A stretch of 64,000 nucleotides of DNA from Nocardia niigatensis NBRC 100131 (GTDB lineage Bacteria; Actinomycetota; Actinomycetes; Mycobacteriales; Mycobacteriaceae): contig NZ_BAGC01000063.1 of the NCBI RefSeq assembly GCF_000308655.1, forward strand, positions 1 through 64,000, in the 5' to 3' direction. The notes under the pieces were generated by a model. That model was given only the letters and a program-made list of their open reading frames with translations. It was not told the origin of the DNA and made no database searches. How positions within the stretch are numbered: the first letter of the stretch is position 1; the number at the start of each line of letters is the position of its first letter. The translations under genes and the position numbers were made by a program. Positions 36,833-47,372 of this stretch are shown here, piece by piece.

Positions 36833-36866
36833 CTACCGACCGGTAGATCAGGAACGTTACCGTTCC
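36833..36866 (+). promoter_or_regulatory. Two palindromes upstream of the MmpL-like gene
   Basis: CTACCG-AC-CGGTAG (36833-36846) and GGAACG-TTAC-CGTTCC (36851-36866) lie next to each other 32-65 bp ahead of the transporter start. Such sites are typical TetR operators; the TetR gene downstream of the transporter (39259-39933) is the natural candidate binder. Confidence 0.55.
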
Positions 36867-36897
36867 GAACGTCTGAAGACTTCGGAGGGTGGCGTCC

Positions 36898-39219
36898 ATG
36901 TTGACCAGTACTGCCCGGTTCGCCATGGCACGCCCGCGCGCCGTCCTGGTGGCCGCGCTCCTGTTGATGCTCGTGTGCGGTGGCTTCGGTGCCACCGTCA
37001 AGTCCCACATGGTCGGCGGCGGCTACCTGACCGACTCGCTGGAGTCGGTGCGCGCCAATGACTTCATCACGAAGAACTTCCCCGGCGGCAACCCGAACCT
37101 CATCGTCATGGTCAGCGGTGACGGGGGCGTCAACAACCCCGAGGTGCGCGACCAGGCGCAGCGCGTCACCGACGAGCTGAGCCAGGACCCGGCCGTGACC
37201 GGCGTGCAGTCGTACTGGACCAGCCTCGCCGCCCGGCCCGATCTGGCCGCCGCGCTGAAGAGCAAGGACGGGCAGCGCGGGCTCATCATGGCCACGGTCA
37301 CCGGCACCGACACCGAGGTGCAGAACCGGGCCGCCGACCTGTCGAACCAGCTCAACGGGGACCACGACGGCGTGCGGGTGCGGGTCGGCGGCATGGCGGG
37401 CTCCTTCGCCGACATCAATCACCAGGTGGAGAAGGACCTGCTGCTGGCCGAGGCCATCGCGGTGCCGGTGTCGGCGCTGCTGCTGGTGCTGGTGTTCGGC
37501 AGTGTGATCGCCGCGCTGCTGCCGGTCGGCGTGGGCCTGTTCGCGATCGCGGCGACGCTGGGCATTCTGCGCGGGCTGACCACGGTCATGGATGTGTCGA
37601 TCTTCGCGCTGAACATGACCAGCGCGCTGGGGCTGGCCCTGGCCATCGACTACAGCCTGTTCATTGTCAGCCGATATCGCGAGGAGCTGGCCAATGGCCG
37701 CGATACCCGGGCGGCCATTCTGCGCTCGGTGCAGACCGCGGGCCGGACCGTCGTGTTCTCCGGCTTGACCGTCGCACTGGCTCTCGCGGCGCTGGCGGTG
37801 TTCCCGCAACCGTTCTTCAAGTCCTTCGCCTACGCCGGCGTCGCGGTCGTCGTCGCGGCCGTGGGCGCGTCGGTGCTGCTGCTACCCGCGGCGCTGATGC
37901 TGCTCGGCGGTCGGGTGAATGCCTGGGATCTGCGGAAACCGGTGCGCCGCCTGCTCGGACGCGGCGAGCCCGCACCCAGACCGGTCGAGCAGACCTTCTG
38001 GTATCGGCTGGTCACCGGGGTCATGCGGCGGGCGCTGCCGGTCGCGGTGATCGCCGCGGCGGCACTGCTGGCGCTCGGATCCCCTTTCCTGAAGGCGCAT
38101 TTCGGCACACCCGACGATCGGGTGATCGGCACCTTCGCGTCCAGCCGCCAGGTCGGTGACGCGCTGCGGCAGGACTTCAATGCCGATATGGCCGCCAGCG
38201 CGGTGATCGTGCTGCCCGAATTCCACGGCACCACCACCGAAATCGGCGCGTACGCCAAGAGCCTGTCGGAGGTGCCGGGCGTCGCGGCGGTGCTGTCCAG
38301 CGACGGCGTCTACCTGGCGATTCCGCCCGCCGAGGGCGCCCCGGCTACCGGGAAGCGCGTCGCGGCCGGCGTCCCGCAGATGGCCGGCCCGAACGGCGCC
38401 TACCTCTCGGTCGGCACCAAGGTCGCGCCCTATTCCGCCGCGGGCAAGCAGCAGCTGGCCGAGCTGCGGGCCATCCCGGCTCCCGGCGAGGTGCTGTTCG
38501 GCGGCGCGGCGGCCCTGAACAAGGACACCATGGACTCGGTCATCAGCCGAATCCCATTGGCGGCCGGGCTCATCGCCGTCATCACCCTGATCCTGCTGTT
38601 CCTGTTCACCGGCAGCGTGGTGCTCCCGGTGAAGGCGCTACTGCTGAACATGCTGTCACTGACCGCCACCTTCGGCGCCATGATCTGGGTCTTCGAGCAG
38701 GGTCACCTGTCCGGCCCGCTGGGCTTCACCTCGACCGGCAGCCTCGACCTGTTCATGCCGATCCTCATGTTCTGCTTGGCCTTCGGCATGTCCATGGACT
38801 ACGAGGTCTTCCTGCTGTCCCGTATCCGCGAGGAGTGGCTGGCCTCCGATCGCGGCCCGGCCGCCAACACTCGCTCGGTGGCCCTCGGCGTGGCCCGCAC
38901 CGGCCGGATCTTCACCGCCGCCGCGGGTTTGATGGCGGTGGTGCTGCTGGCCGTGGCCACCTCCGAGGTCGCGCCCATGAAGCTGTTCGGCATCGGCCTG
39001 GCGCTGGCCGTGGTCTCCGACGCCACCATCATCCGCGGGCTGCTGGCCCCGGCCCTCATGCGCCTGATGTCGACCGGCAACTGGTGGGCGCCGAAACCGC
39101 TCGCCGCGCTGCACAAGCGGATCGGACTGGAGGAGGAGCCGGCCGCGCCGGAGACCGAGGATGCCGGGACCGGACCCCTTGCCGTCGAGGACGACCGCGT
39201 GGTGAGCGCCGCCCCCTGA
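36898..39219 (+). CDS. MMPL/RND-superfamily transporter
   Basis: 773 residues with the double MMPL layout: two blocks of six transmembrane helices, each after an outer domain. The conserved proton-relay Asp-Tyr pairs are at about 250 (AIDYSLFIVSRYREE) and about 632 (SMDYEVFLLSRIREEW). Actinobacterial MMPL proteins export lipids, siderophores or drugs. ATG at 36898 has GGAGGG 8 bases ahead; the GTG at 36889 overlaps that site and is rejected. The hydrophilic C-terminal tail is acidic. The substrate is unknown. Confidence 0.95.
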   Translation: MLTSTARFAMARPRAVLVAALLLMLVCGGFGATVKSHMVGGGYLTDSLESVRANDFITKNFPGGNPNLIVMVSGDGGVNNPEVRDQAQRVTDELSQDPAVTGVQSYWTSLAARPDLAAALKSKDGQRGLIMATVTGTDTEVQNRAADLSNQLNGDHDGVRVRVGGMAGSFADINHQVEKDLLLAEAIAVPVSALLLVLVFGSVIAALLPVGVGLFAIAATLGILRGLTTVMDVSIFALNMTSALGLALAIDYSLFIVSRYREELANGRDTRAAILRSVQTAGRTVVFSGLTVALALAALAVFPQPFFKSFAYAGVAVVVAAVGASVLLLPAALMLLGGRVNAWDLRKPVRRLLGRGEPAPRPVEQTFWYRLVTGVMRRALPVAVIAAAALLALGSPFLKAHFGTPDDRVIGTFASSRQVGDALRQDFNADMAASAVIVLPEFHGTTTEIGAYAKSLSEVPGVAAVLSSDGVYLAIPPAEGAPATGKRVAAGVPQMAGPNGAYLSVGTKVAPYSAAGKQQLAELRAIPAPGEVLFGGAAALNKDTMDSVISRIPLAAGLIAVITLILLFLFTGSVVLPVKALLLNMLSLTATFGAMIWVFEQGHLSGPLGFTSTGSLDLFMPILMFCLAFGMSMDYEVFLLSRIREEWLASDRGPAANTRSVALGVARTGRIFTAAAGLMAVVLLAVATSEVAPMKLFGIGLALAVVSDATIIRGLLAPALMRLMSTGNWWAPKPLAALHKRIGLEEEPAAPETEDAGTGPLAVEDDRVVSAAP

Positions 39220-39258
39220 CGGTGCGGGACCCGCGCGGGCGGTGATCGCGGACCGTGG

Positions 39259-39933
39259 CTAGGGGGAGGCGGTGCGGCCCGCGTCGATGACGTTGACGAA
39301 CTGCTCCAGGTCGGCGATGAGGGTGTCGACGGAGTCGGGGGCGCCACCGTCGTCGTGGTGGTGCAGCCATTCGGCGACGAGTTCGAACATGCCTCCGATG
39401 GTCGCGAGGGCCAGCGCCGGCATGCGCGGCGACTCCTGCGGATCAGCTTGCAGCCATTGTCGTTTCAGAAACTCGGCGGACCAGTAGCGGTTGGAGCGGC
39501 GCATGGCCTCGACGGCGGGCGAGATGCCGCCCGCCTCACCGAAGGTCACCTTCGCCAGGCGCGAGTCGTCGGCGATGGCGTGGACGAAGGCGGCGATGAC
39601 GGCATTGCGGCGGGTCGGCCAGTCGGCGCCGGCGGTGTCGGCGGCGACCTCGGACACGCGTTGCTGGATGCCCGTCGTGATCTGTTCCAGCAGGGCCGTA
39701 TAGCAGGCTTCCTTGCTGTCGAAGTGATCGTAGAAGCCCTTGGTGCCGACGTAGGCGCGCTGGCAGATCTGCTCGATCGAGGTGCCCGAATAGCTTTGCC
39801 GGGCAAAGAGTTCGGCGGCGGCCGTGAGCAGCTGACGGCGACGCTGGGCGCTGCGCTCGTCAGCGTCCAGGCCGCGGATGCGACGCCGCACGGGAGTCCG
39901 GTCGGTCGGCGCGGCAGATTTGCTGCGGGACAT
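39259..39933 (-). CDS. TetR-family transcriptional regulator
   Basis: 224 residues. A basic N-terminal arm (about 1-30) precedes the HTH (LLTAAAELFARQSYSGTSIE, then RAYVGTKGFYDHFDSKEACY). The C-terminal half is helical and ligand-binding. It is convergent with the MMPL transporter, whose promoter carries two palindromes, so it is likely the transporter's repressor. Confidence 0.9.
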   Translation of the reverse strand: MSRSKSAAPTDRTPVRRRIRGLDADERSAQRRRQLLTAAAELFARQSYSGTSIEQICQRAYVGTKGFYDHFDSKEACYTALLEQITTGIQQRVSEVAADTAGADWPTRRNAVIAAFVHAIADDSRLAKVTFGEAGGISPAVEAMRRSNRYWSAEFLKRQWLQADPQESPRMPALALATIGGMFELVAEWLHHHDDGGAPDSVDTLIADLEQFVNVIDAGRTASP

Positions 39934-40012
39934 GACTAAACGATAGCCAAGCTCATTTCAGAAAGACATCTTGCTGGCAACTGGTTGCCGTGCCGCAACC
40001 GCCGTCACGTCG

Positions 40013-40382
40013 ATGAAGGGGCTGCCGGTGCACGTGCGGTCGCGGCAGCCGCGGTACCGCACCACCGACCTGTTCGGACAGCCGGCGGTCGGGGCCACCA
40101 CGGTGGCGATTCCGGAGGGGGCCAACACTTCTCATGGTCGACCACTGGTCTCGCAACAGTTCCGACCTCAGCGAGCATCTGACCCTGACCACCCTCGGCA
40201 TGGCCGACGCGTTCAACTGGATCAGGTCCCGCCTCGCCCCGGGCGCGGCCGCCCGTCCGGCTGCCACACCGACGATGTGGTCACCATGCGCGGCAGCCTC
40301 GCCGCGCTCGCCACACACCGAGATCGAACTGAACGCCGCTTCCGGGGCGCTCGGCCTGCCCATCGGACCCCGGGAGCACTGA
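40013..40382 (+). pseudogene. Probable decayed gene with frameshifts
   Basis: Coding-like composition runs through this stretch but switches reading frame. One frame gives MKGLPVHVRSRQPRYR and RTTDLFGQPAVGATTVAIPE up to about 40126. A second (40134 on) gives DLSEHLTLTTLGMADAFNWI. The first frame again reads DDVVTMRGSLAALAT near 40280, and the second ends in EIELNAASGALGLPIGPREH at 40382. Together they read like one small protein broken by indels. The family is not recognised; sequencing errors or chance cannot be excluded. The rest of the 628-bp gap 39934-40561 holds only this and the riboswitch. Confidence 0.4.
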
Positions 40383-40467
40383 GCAGACCGGATCGTATAT
40401 TCCACGGTCCCGGGGACTCGGCGCCCCGGGGGCGGGTATGGTCGGCTGCGGAAAAGTACGTATGCCA

Positions 40468-40554
40468 ACGGGGGCTCGCACCAGCGGGCTGAGAGGACGG
40501 CTAGTGGGCCGTCGACCGTATGAACCTGACCGGGTAATGCCGGCGTAGGGAGGA
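40468..40554 (+). ncRNA. TPP riboswitch (THI element) upstream of thiC
   Basis: The conserved thi-box segments are in order: GGGGGCTCGC, then GGGCTGAGAGGACGG, a variable stem, then TGAACCTGACCGGGTAATGC and CGGCGTAGGGAGG. The 3' end of the element runs into the thiC ribosome site (GGAGG at 40549-40553, 8 bases from the ATG), so thiamin pyrophosphate binding probably blocks translation initiation. Confidence 0.97.
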
Positions 40555-40561
40555 TTCACCC

Positions 40562-42223
<1,662 letters not shown>

Positions 42224-42238
42224 CACCGAATCCCATTC

Positions 42239-42268
42239 GGGGCGGGTGGCTTTCTGGCCGCCCGCCCC
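42239..42268 (+). terminator. thiC terminator hairpin
   Basis: A 12-bp stem (42239-42250 with 42257-42268, one G-U pair) around the loop TTTCTG, 15 bp after the thiC stop. It also faces the end of the convergent secreted-protein gene. Confidence 0.75.
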
Positions 42269-42275
42269 GCCGCGC

Positions 42276-42731
42276 TCACTCCGGCGAGTAGAACGTCCCC
42301 TTGCCGGCGAGGTGCGGGAAGTCCGTATCGATGGTGACCTCCACCCGGCCGGGGCCGGTGGGAAGGGTCTCGGGGACCCACAGGGCGTTCGTTGGCCCGA
42401 ACGGCGTGGCGTCGCCCAGCCAGACCGGCGGAAAGCTGCCACTCGCGCCGCTATCCAGATTCCGCCAGCTGAGTGTGGCGGTGGCACTGCACATTCCGGA
42501 CGGTACGGGCAGGAAGGTGAAATCGGCTCGCACCCAGACGGTTTGTTTGCCGAGGTAGGTGTTCTGCGGGTCGTGGAACGCCTGGATCTGCCCGAAGCAG
42601 GGGAACGCACCGCCGCCGGCGGTGTAAGCGGGGGTGAAGGTGGTGACCGGATCGGCGACGGCGGTACCGGTGGCGGCGAACAGCGCGCCCACGGCCAGCG
42701 GCAGGGCGAGCAGCGGTCGGATCCAGCACAT
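42276..42731 (-). CDS. Small secreted hypothetical protein
   Basis: 151 residues with a Sec signal peptide (LLALPLAVGALFAATGTAVA, cleavage after AVA-D near residue 27). The mature part is beta-rich with Cys in PCFGQI and GMCSATATL, which could form a disulfide. No family recognised; small envelope proteins of this kind are common in Nocardia and Rhodococcus. GAGTTG lies just ahead of the ATG. Confidence 0.75.
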   Translation of the reverse strand: MCWIRPLLALPLAVGALFAATGTAVADPVTTFTPAYTAGGGAFPCFGQIQAFHDPQNTYLGKQTVWVRADFTFLPVPSGMCSATATLSWRNLDSGASGSFPPVWLGDATPFGPTNALWVPETLPTGPGRVEVTIDTDFPHLAGKGTFYSPE

Positions 42732-42796
42732 GGCAACTCCTCGAGTCGATTACGGTGACGAACGAATGTCGGAGTGGTCGGGCCGAACGCTACCGT

Positions 42797-43447
42797 TCAC
42801 TGGTCACGGCGCTGCCAGCGTTGAGCGAATTCACCGGGAACCGGTGGCGGCCCGGGCAGATCGCCGGTGGCGGTGAGGCCGTCGATCAGCAAGGCCAGCA
42901 CCCGGCGGCGGAGCTGGGCGGTGCGTTCGGCGTCGGGTAGGGAAATCGTCGCGCAGGCTTCGAGGATCAGGCCCAGGTCGGCGGTGGTGATTCCGGGCCG
43001 GAGCCGCCCGGATTCGCGAGCCCGGCGCAGGAGTTCGTCATTGAGTTCGGCCGAGCGCTGGATGTCCGGGAGGATCGACTCGTCCGGGGTGAAGGTGCCG
43101 GCCAGATGGACGGTCAGCGAGTGCACGTCGGCGTCGACCACACGCTGCAGGAAATCGACCAGGGCCGCCCAGCCATCGGAGTTCGCCAGGGCCGCTTCGC
43201 CTTCCGCGTTGTAGCGGCGCAGTCCGTCGTAGCAGAGGGTGCGCAGCAGGTCCTCCTTGCCGGGATAGCGGCGGTAGAGCGCGCTGATGCCGACCCCGGC
43301 GCGCTCGGCGACAGCCGCGATCGGGGCCTTGGGTTCGGCCAGGAATACGTCCCGGGCGGCGGCCAGGATGAGCTCGTCATTGCGCGCGGCCTGCGCCTTG
43401 CGGCCGGGGAGGGCGCGCTGAGCTGCGGGTTCGGCTGTCTTCGGCAT
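42797..43447 (-). CDS. TetR-family transcriptional regulator
   Basis: 216 residues. HTH at about 30-75 (ILAAARDVFLAEPKAPIAAV, then GVGISALYRRYPGKEDLL) and a helical C-terminal ligand domain. It is divergent from an epoxide hydrolase gene, 88 bp away, with two inverted repeats between them. A repressor of that gene is the simplest reading. Confidence 0.92.
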   Translation of the reverse strand: MPKTAEPAAQRALPGRKAQAARNDELILAAARDVFLAEPKAPIAAVAERAGVGISALYRRYPGKEDLLRTLCYDGLRRYNAEGEAALANSDGWAALVDFLQRVVDADVHSLTVHLAGTFTPDESILPDIQRSAELNDELLRRARESGRLRPGITTADLGLILEACATISLPDAERTAQLRRRVLALLIDGLTATGDLPGPPPVPGEFAQRWQRRDQ

Positions 43448-43466
43448 GAATCCGAGCTTACCACTT

Positions 43467-43523
43467 GAACGGAATGATCCGTTCCGTTACGTTTGGAACA
43501 GAACAAAACATTCCGTTCCAAAC
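43467..43523. promoter_or_regulatory. Operator region between TetR and epoxide hydrolase
   Basis: GAACGGA-ATGA-TCCGTTC (43467-43484) is a perfect 7-bp inverted repeat. GTTTGGAA (43491-43498) and TTCCAAAC (43516-43523) form a second, spaced repeat next to the hydrolase start. The sequence GGAAC/GTTCC recurs in several overlapping copies. This fits autoregulation plus repression of the divergent gene. Confidence 0.6.
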
Positions 43524-43535
43524 AAGGAGAGAACG

Positions 43536-44675
43536 ATGACCGCGATCCACCCCTTCCGCATCGACGTTCCCCAGGCCGAGCTCGACGATCTGGCCGAGCG
43601 GCTGCGCCGGGCACTGTGGCCGGACGAGCTCCCGGACGTGGGCGACGCCTACGGCGTCCCCGGCGACCGGGTGCGCGGCCTCGCGGAGTACTGGCTCGAG
43701 AAGTTCGATTGGCGGGCACTGGAATCCGAGCTCAACGCCTACCCGCAGTTCACCACCCGGATCGACGGCGAGGACATCCACTTCCTGCACGTGCGGTCCC
43801 CACGGCCCGATGCCACCCCGATCATCCTGACCCACGGCTGGCCCGGTTCCATCCTGGAATACCTCGACGTGATCGCGCCGCTCACCGAGCCCGAATCCGC
43901 CGACGATCCCGCCTTCCACCTGGTCATCCCGTCCCTGCCGGGCTTCGGATTCTCCGGTCCGACCCGGTCCACGGGCTGGAACCGCTGGCGCACCGCCCGC
44001 GCCTGGGTGGAGTTGATGGAGCGGCTGGGCTATGCGCGCTACGGCGCGATCGGCAATGACGCGGGTTCCATGATCTCCCCCGAAATGGGCCGCATCGCCC
44101 CCGACCGGGTGCTGGGAGTCCATGTGACGCAACTGTTCTCGTTCCCCTCCGGCGATCCGGCGGAGATGGATGGCCTGTCGGCCGCGGACCAGGCGGGGCT
44201 GGCGCACCTGAAGTGGTTCTACGACAACAAGATGGCCTTCAACACCCTGCAGAGCCAGCAGCCGCAGACCCTGGCCTTCGCCCTCGCGGATTCGCCGGTG
44301 GGCCTGCTGGGCTGGAACTCCCAGCTGTTCCCCGAGAGCGCCGACGCGGACTTCGTGATCGGCAATGTGGCCCTCTACTGGCTGACCGGCACCGCCGCCT
44401 CGTCCATGCGCTTCTACTACGAGGACGCTCACGCCACCGACGTGCCGCAGGGCCCCACCACCACCCCGACCGGACTGGCGATGTTCGAGGGCGACTTCCA
44501 GTCCATCCGCCGCTTCGCCGAGCGCGATCACGCGAACATCGTGAGCTGGCACGCGTACGACGTGAACTCGATGCGCTCCACCGGCGCCAATGACGCGGCG
44601 GGGCACTACGCCGCGCACGAGGCGACCGACGTCCTGGTCGCCGATATTCGCGAATTCTTCGCGAGCCTGGGCTGA
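43536..44675 (+). CDS. Epoxide hydrolase, alpha/beta-hydrolase fold
   Basis: 379 residues. The N-terminal EHN-type lid (HPFRIDVPQAELDDLAERLR) is followed by the oxyanion motif THGWPGS and the nucleophile elbow GNDAGS with Asp as the nucleophile. The His of the triad is expected in the C-terminal region near HYAAHEATD. These enzymes open epoxides of juvenile-hormone type or xenobiotics. AAGGAGAG is 5 bases ahead of the ATG. Probably controlled by the divergent TetR. Confidence 0.93.
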   Translation: MTAIHPFRIDVPQAELDDLAERLRRALWPDELPDVGDAYGVPGDRVRGLAEYWLEKFDWRALESELNAYPQFTTRIDGEDIHFLHVRSPRPDATPIILTHGWPGSILEYLDVIAPLTEPESADDPAFHLVIPSLPGFGFSGPTRSTGWNRWRTARAWVELMERLGYARYGAIGNDAGSMISPEMGRIAPDRVLGVHVTQLFSFPSGDPAEMDGLSAADQAGLAHLKWFYDNKMAFNTLQSQQPQTLAFALADSPVGLLGWNSQLFPESADADFVIGNVALYWLTGTAASSMRFYYEDAHATDVPQGPTTTPTGLAMFEGDFQSIRRFAERDHANIVSWHAYDVNSMRSTGANDAAGHYAAHEATDVLVADIREFFASLG

Positions 44676-44828
44676 TTCGGGGTCAGGCGTGCTCGTGCGC
44701 TGCGCCCCAGGACGGGAAGGACCCGGGTACCGCAGCCAGGCCTGCGGCCCGGCCGCCAGCTCGGTGGCGGTGAGCAGCGCGGCGTTCAGCGGGTCCCGCA
44801 CATGCGGGCGGTCCGGTTATGGGCAGCG

Positions 44829-45122
44829 TTATTCGAAGGCCTTCCGGTACGACTGCGGAGTCACCCCAACCGTTTTCCGGAACGCCTTGCGCCACGCCGC
44901 CACCGAGGCGAACCCGGTCTGCTTGGCGATGCTCTCGATGGTGGCGCCCGTGGTCTCCAGCAACTCCCGACACTGCCGGACCCGGACCGTCCGCAGCCAT
45001 TCGTTCGGCGTCATGCGGACCTGCTCGTTGAACCGCCGAATGAGCGTGCGATCGCTGACCCCGGCATGGGCCGCGAGATCCGAGACGACCTCGAGACACC
45101 GGCGACCGCGGCGACCGTCCAA
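44829..45122 (-). pseudogene. Truncated AraC-family regulator
   Basis: Only the C-terminal double-HTH domain remains: DLAAHAGVSDRTLIRRFNEQ, TPNEWLRTVRVRQCRELLET, IAKQTGFASVAAWRKAFRK. About 100 residues are present where whole AraC/FtrA proteins have 250-330. Upstream in frame there is a stop about 40 bp away, and the thiD promoter follows, so the N-terminal sensor domain is lost. TTG is the only start. Likely a gene remnant, although a stand-alone HTH protein is conceivable. The neighbouring 44676-44828 holds no gene I can support. Confidence 0.7.
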
Positions 45123-45200
45123 CCGGCCCCGCGCTAATAGGAATCCTTTTCATTCAGGGCCGTTTCCGGCGTGCGATTCCGCCCAACTAGGGTCTGTGAC

Positions 45201-46052
45201 GTGGAACTCCTACCGCTTGCCCCGAACGGCACCACCCCGGTTCGCGCCCTCACCATCGCGGGCACCGACTCCGGCGGCGGCGCGGGCATCCAGGCCGATT
45301 CGCGCACCATGGCCCTGTGCGGGGTGCACGCGTGCGTGGCCGTCGCCGCGGTCACCGTGCAGAACACCCTCGGCGTCAACGGTTTCCACGAGATCCCGCC
45401 GCAGATCGTGGCCGACCAGGTGCGAACCGTGGTGGGCGACATCGGAATCGGCGCGGCCAAGACCGGCATGCTGGCCTCCACCGCCATCATCGAGGCGGTG
45501 GCCGGGGTCTGCCGTGAGGTCGGCATCGGACGCCAGGGCGGCATCCCGCTGGTGGTCGACCCGGTCGCCGCCTCCATGCACGGCGACGCCCTGCTGCACG
45601 CCGAGGCCCTGGACGCGGTGCGCAACACCCTGATTCCGCTGGCCACCGTGGTCACTCCCAACCTCGACGAGGTCCGGCTCATCACCGGCGTCGATGTGGT
45701 CGACGACGCCTCGGCCCGCAAGGCCGCCGAGGCCCTGATCGCGCTGGGACCGCAGTGGGCCATCGTCAAGGGCGGGCACCTGCGCACCTCCGAGCAGTCC
45801 ACCGACCTGCTCTTCGACGGCGACACCTTCCATGAGCTCCCGGCCCAGCGGCTCGCCACCGGCAACGACCACGGCGGCGGCGACACCCTGGCCGCGGCCA
45901 TCTGCTGCGCGCTGGCCCACGGCTACTCGGTGCCCGACGCGGTCGCCTTCGCCAAGGAGTGGACCTTCCGCTGCCTGGAAGCGTCCTATGACCTGGGCGC
46001 GGGACACGGACCGGTCTCTCCGCTGTGGCGGCTGCATCTCGGATCGAACTAG
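45201..46052 (+). CDS. thiD: Hydroxymethylpyrimidine/phosphomethylpyrimidine kinase
   Basis: 283 residues, GTG start. Phosphorylates HMP and HMP-P in thiamin synthesis. The ribokinase-fold signature is clear: TIAGTDSGGGAGIQAD at the N-terminus, VVDPVAASMHGDALL mid-protein, TPNLDEVRLITG and, near the C-terminus, GNDHGGGDTLAAAICCALAH holding the catalytic Asp. It sits 3 kb from thiC with accessory genes between, where mycobacteria have them closer. Confidence 0.96.
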   Translation: MELLPLAPNGTTPVRALTIAGTDSGGGAGIQADSRTMALCGVHACVAVAAVTVQNTLGVNGFHEIPPQIVADQVRTVVGDIGIGAAKTGMLASTAIIEAVAGVCREVGIGRQGGIPLVVDPVAASMHGDALLHAEALDAVRNTLIPLATVVTPNLDEVRLITGVDVVDDASARKAAEALIALGPQWAIVKGGHLRTSEQSTDLLFDGDTFHELPAQRLATGNDHGGGDTLAAAICCALAHGYSVPDAVAFAKEWTFRCLEASYDLGAGHGPVSPLWRLHLGSN

Positions 46053-46127
46053 CACGGATCTCGTCTCCCAGGAAGCTCCCAGGTAGGCCGCAGCCTGATG
46101 TGAGTTCGGTGATCGAAGTTGGTCACC

Positions 46128-47372
46128 ATGAACGACACCGTGACCGCCGTCCGGGAGGCGGAACCCGCAGAAGCAGTGACCGCGCCCGTTGTGGACGTGG
46201 TCGTTCCGGTCTACAACGAAGAGGTCGACCTCGGCCCCTGCGTGCGCAGACTGCACGCCTTCCTGACGCTGAACTTCCCGTTCACGGCGCGAATCACGAT
46301 CGCCGACAACGCTTCCACCGACCGGACCCTCGAGGTGGCGAAGCAGCTGGCGTCCCAGCTGGACGGCGTGCGCGTCGTGCACCTGGACCGCAAGGGCCGC
46401 GGCCGCGCCCTGCGCGAAGTCTGGCAGACCTCCGACGCCCAGGTCGTCGCCTACATGGACGTCGACCTTTCCACCGACCTCAACGCGCTGCTACCGCTGG
46501 TCGCACCGCTGGTGTCGGGCCACTCGGATGTCGCCATCGGCACCCGACTGGCCTCCTCCTCGCGGGTGGTGCGCGGACCCAAGCGCGAGATCATCTCCCG
46601 CTGCTACAACCTCATCCTGCGGACCTCCCTGCAGGCCAAGTTCTCCGACGCGCAGTGCGGCTTCAAGGCCATGCGCGGCGAGGTGGCCAAGCTGGTGCTG
46701 CCGCTGGTCGAGGACGGCGAATGGTTCTTCGACACCGAGCTGCTGGTGCTGGCCGAGCGCATCGGGCTGCGCATCCACGAGGTGCCGGTCGACTGGATCG
46801 ACGACCCGGACTCCCGGGTGGACATCGTCGACACCGCCCGCAAGGACCTGCTCGGCATCTGGCGGGTCGGCCGCGCGCTGACCACCGGCCGGCTGCCCAT
46901 CAACGAGCTGCGCGCCGCCATCGGCCGCGAGCCGCTCATGGAGGGCGTGCCGCTGGGCATGGTCGGGCAGCTGGTCCGATTCGGCATCGTCGGCATCACC
47001 TCGACCCTGGCCTACCTGGTGCTCTACGTGCTGCTGCAGGGCATCACGGGCGCACAGGCCGCCAACTTCCTGGCCCTGCTGATCACCGCGATCGGCAATA
47101 CCGCCGCCAACCGAGCCTTCACCTTCGGGGTGCGCGGGTCCAGTCAGGCGATGTCGCACCACTTCCAGGGTCTGATCATCTTCGGCGTCGGCCTGGCGCT
47201 GACCAGTGGCTCGCTCTACACGCTGCACCACTGGACGCCCGACGCCGCGGTGCACCTGGAACTGCTGGTGCTGGTGATCGCCAACCTGGTCGCCACCCTG
47301 CTGCGCTTCGTCGGCCTGCGCTGGGTGTTCCGCAACGCCGGCAAGCATCCCGTGCCCGATCCGGTCCGATGA
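46128..47372 (+). CDS. GT2 glycosyltransferase fused to GtrA-like membrane domain
   Basis: 414 residues. The N-terminal ~230 residues are a dolichol-phosphate-mannose synthase-like GT2 domain: VVVPVYNEEVDLG, ADNASTDRT, then the DxD-type VDLSTDL and QCGFKAMRGE. After an acidic linker, four GtrA-like membrane helices follow (about 280-405; LVRFGIVGITSTLAYLVLYV to VATLLRFVGLRWVFRN). It would load a sugar onto polyprenyl phosphate and help move it across the membrane for the GT39 enzyme downstream. ATG at 46128 is preferred over TTG at 46119. The stop overlaps the start of a 54-codon ORF. Confidence 0.93.
   Translation: MNDTVTAVREAEPAEAVTAPVVDVVVPVYNEEVDLGPCVRRLHAFLTLNFPFTARITIADNASTDRTLEVAKQLASQLDGVRVVHLDRKGRGRALREVWQTSDAQVVAYMDVDLSTDLNALLPLVAPLVSGHSDVAIGTRLASSSRVVRGPKREIISRCYNLILRTSLQAKFSDAQCGFKAMRGEVAKLVLPLVEDGEWFFDTELLVLAERIGLRIHEVPVDWIDDPDSRVDIVDTARKDLLGIWRVGRALTTGRLPINELRAAIGREPLMEGVPLGMVGQLVRFGIVGITSTLAYLVLYVLLQGITGAQAANFLALLITAIGNTAANRAFTFGVRGSSQAMSHHFQGLIIFGVGLALTSGSLYTLHHWTPDAAVHLELLVLVIANLVATLLRFVGLRWVFRNAGKHPVPDPVR

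Noticed and set aside
44782..44807. Similar strings (GTTCAGCGGGTC) at about 44782-44807 and 50950-50975
   Set aside because: The match is about 12 bp of GC-rich sequence and lies in unrelated contexts; no wider repeat or terminal structure supports a mobile element.
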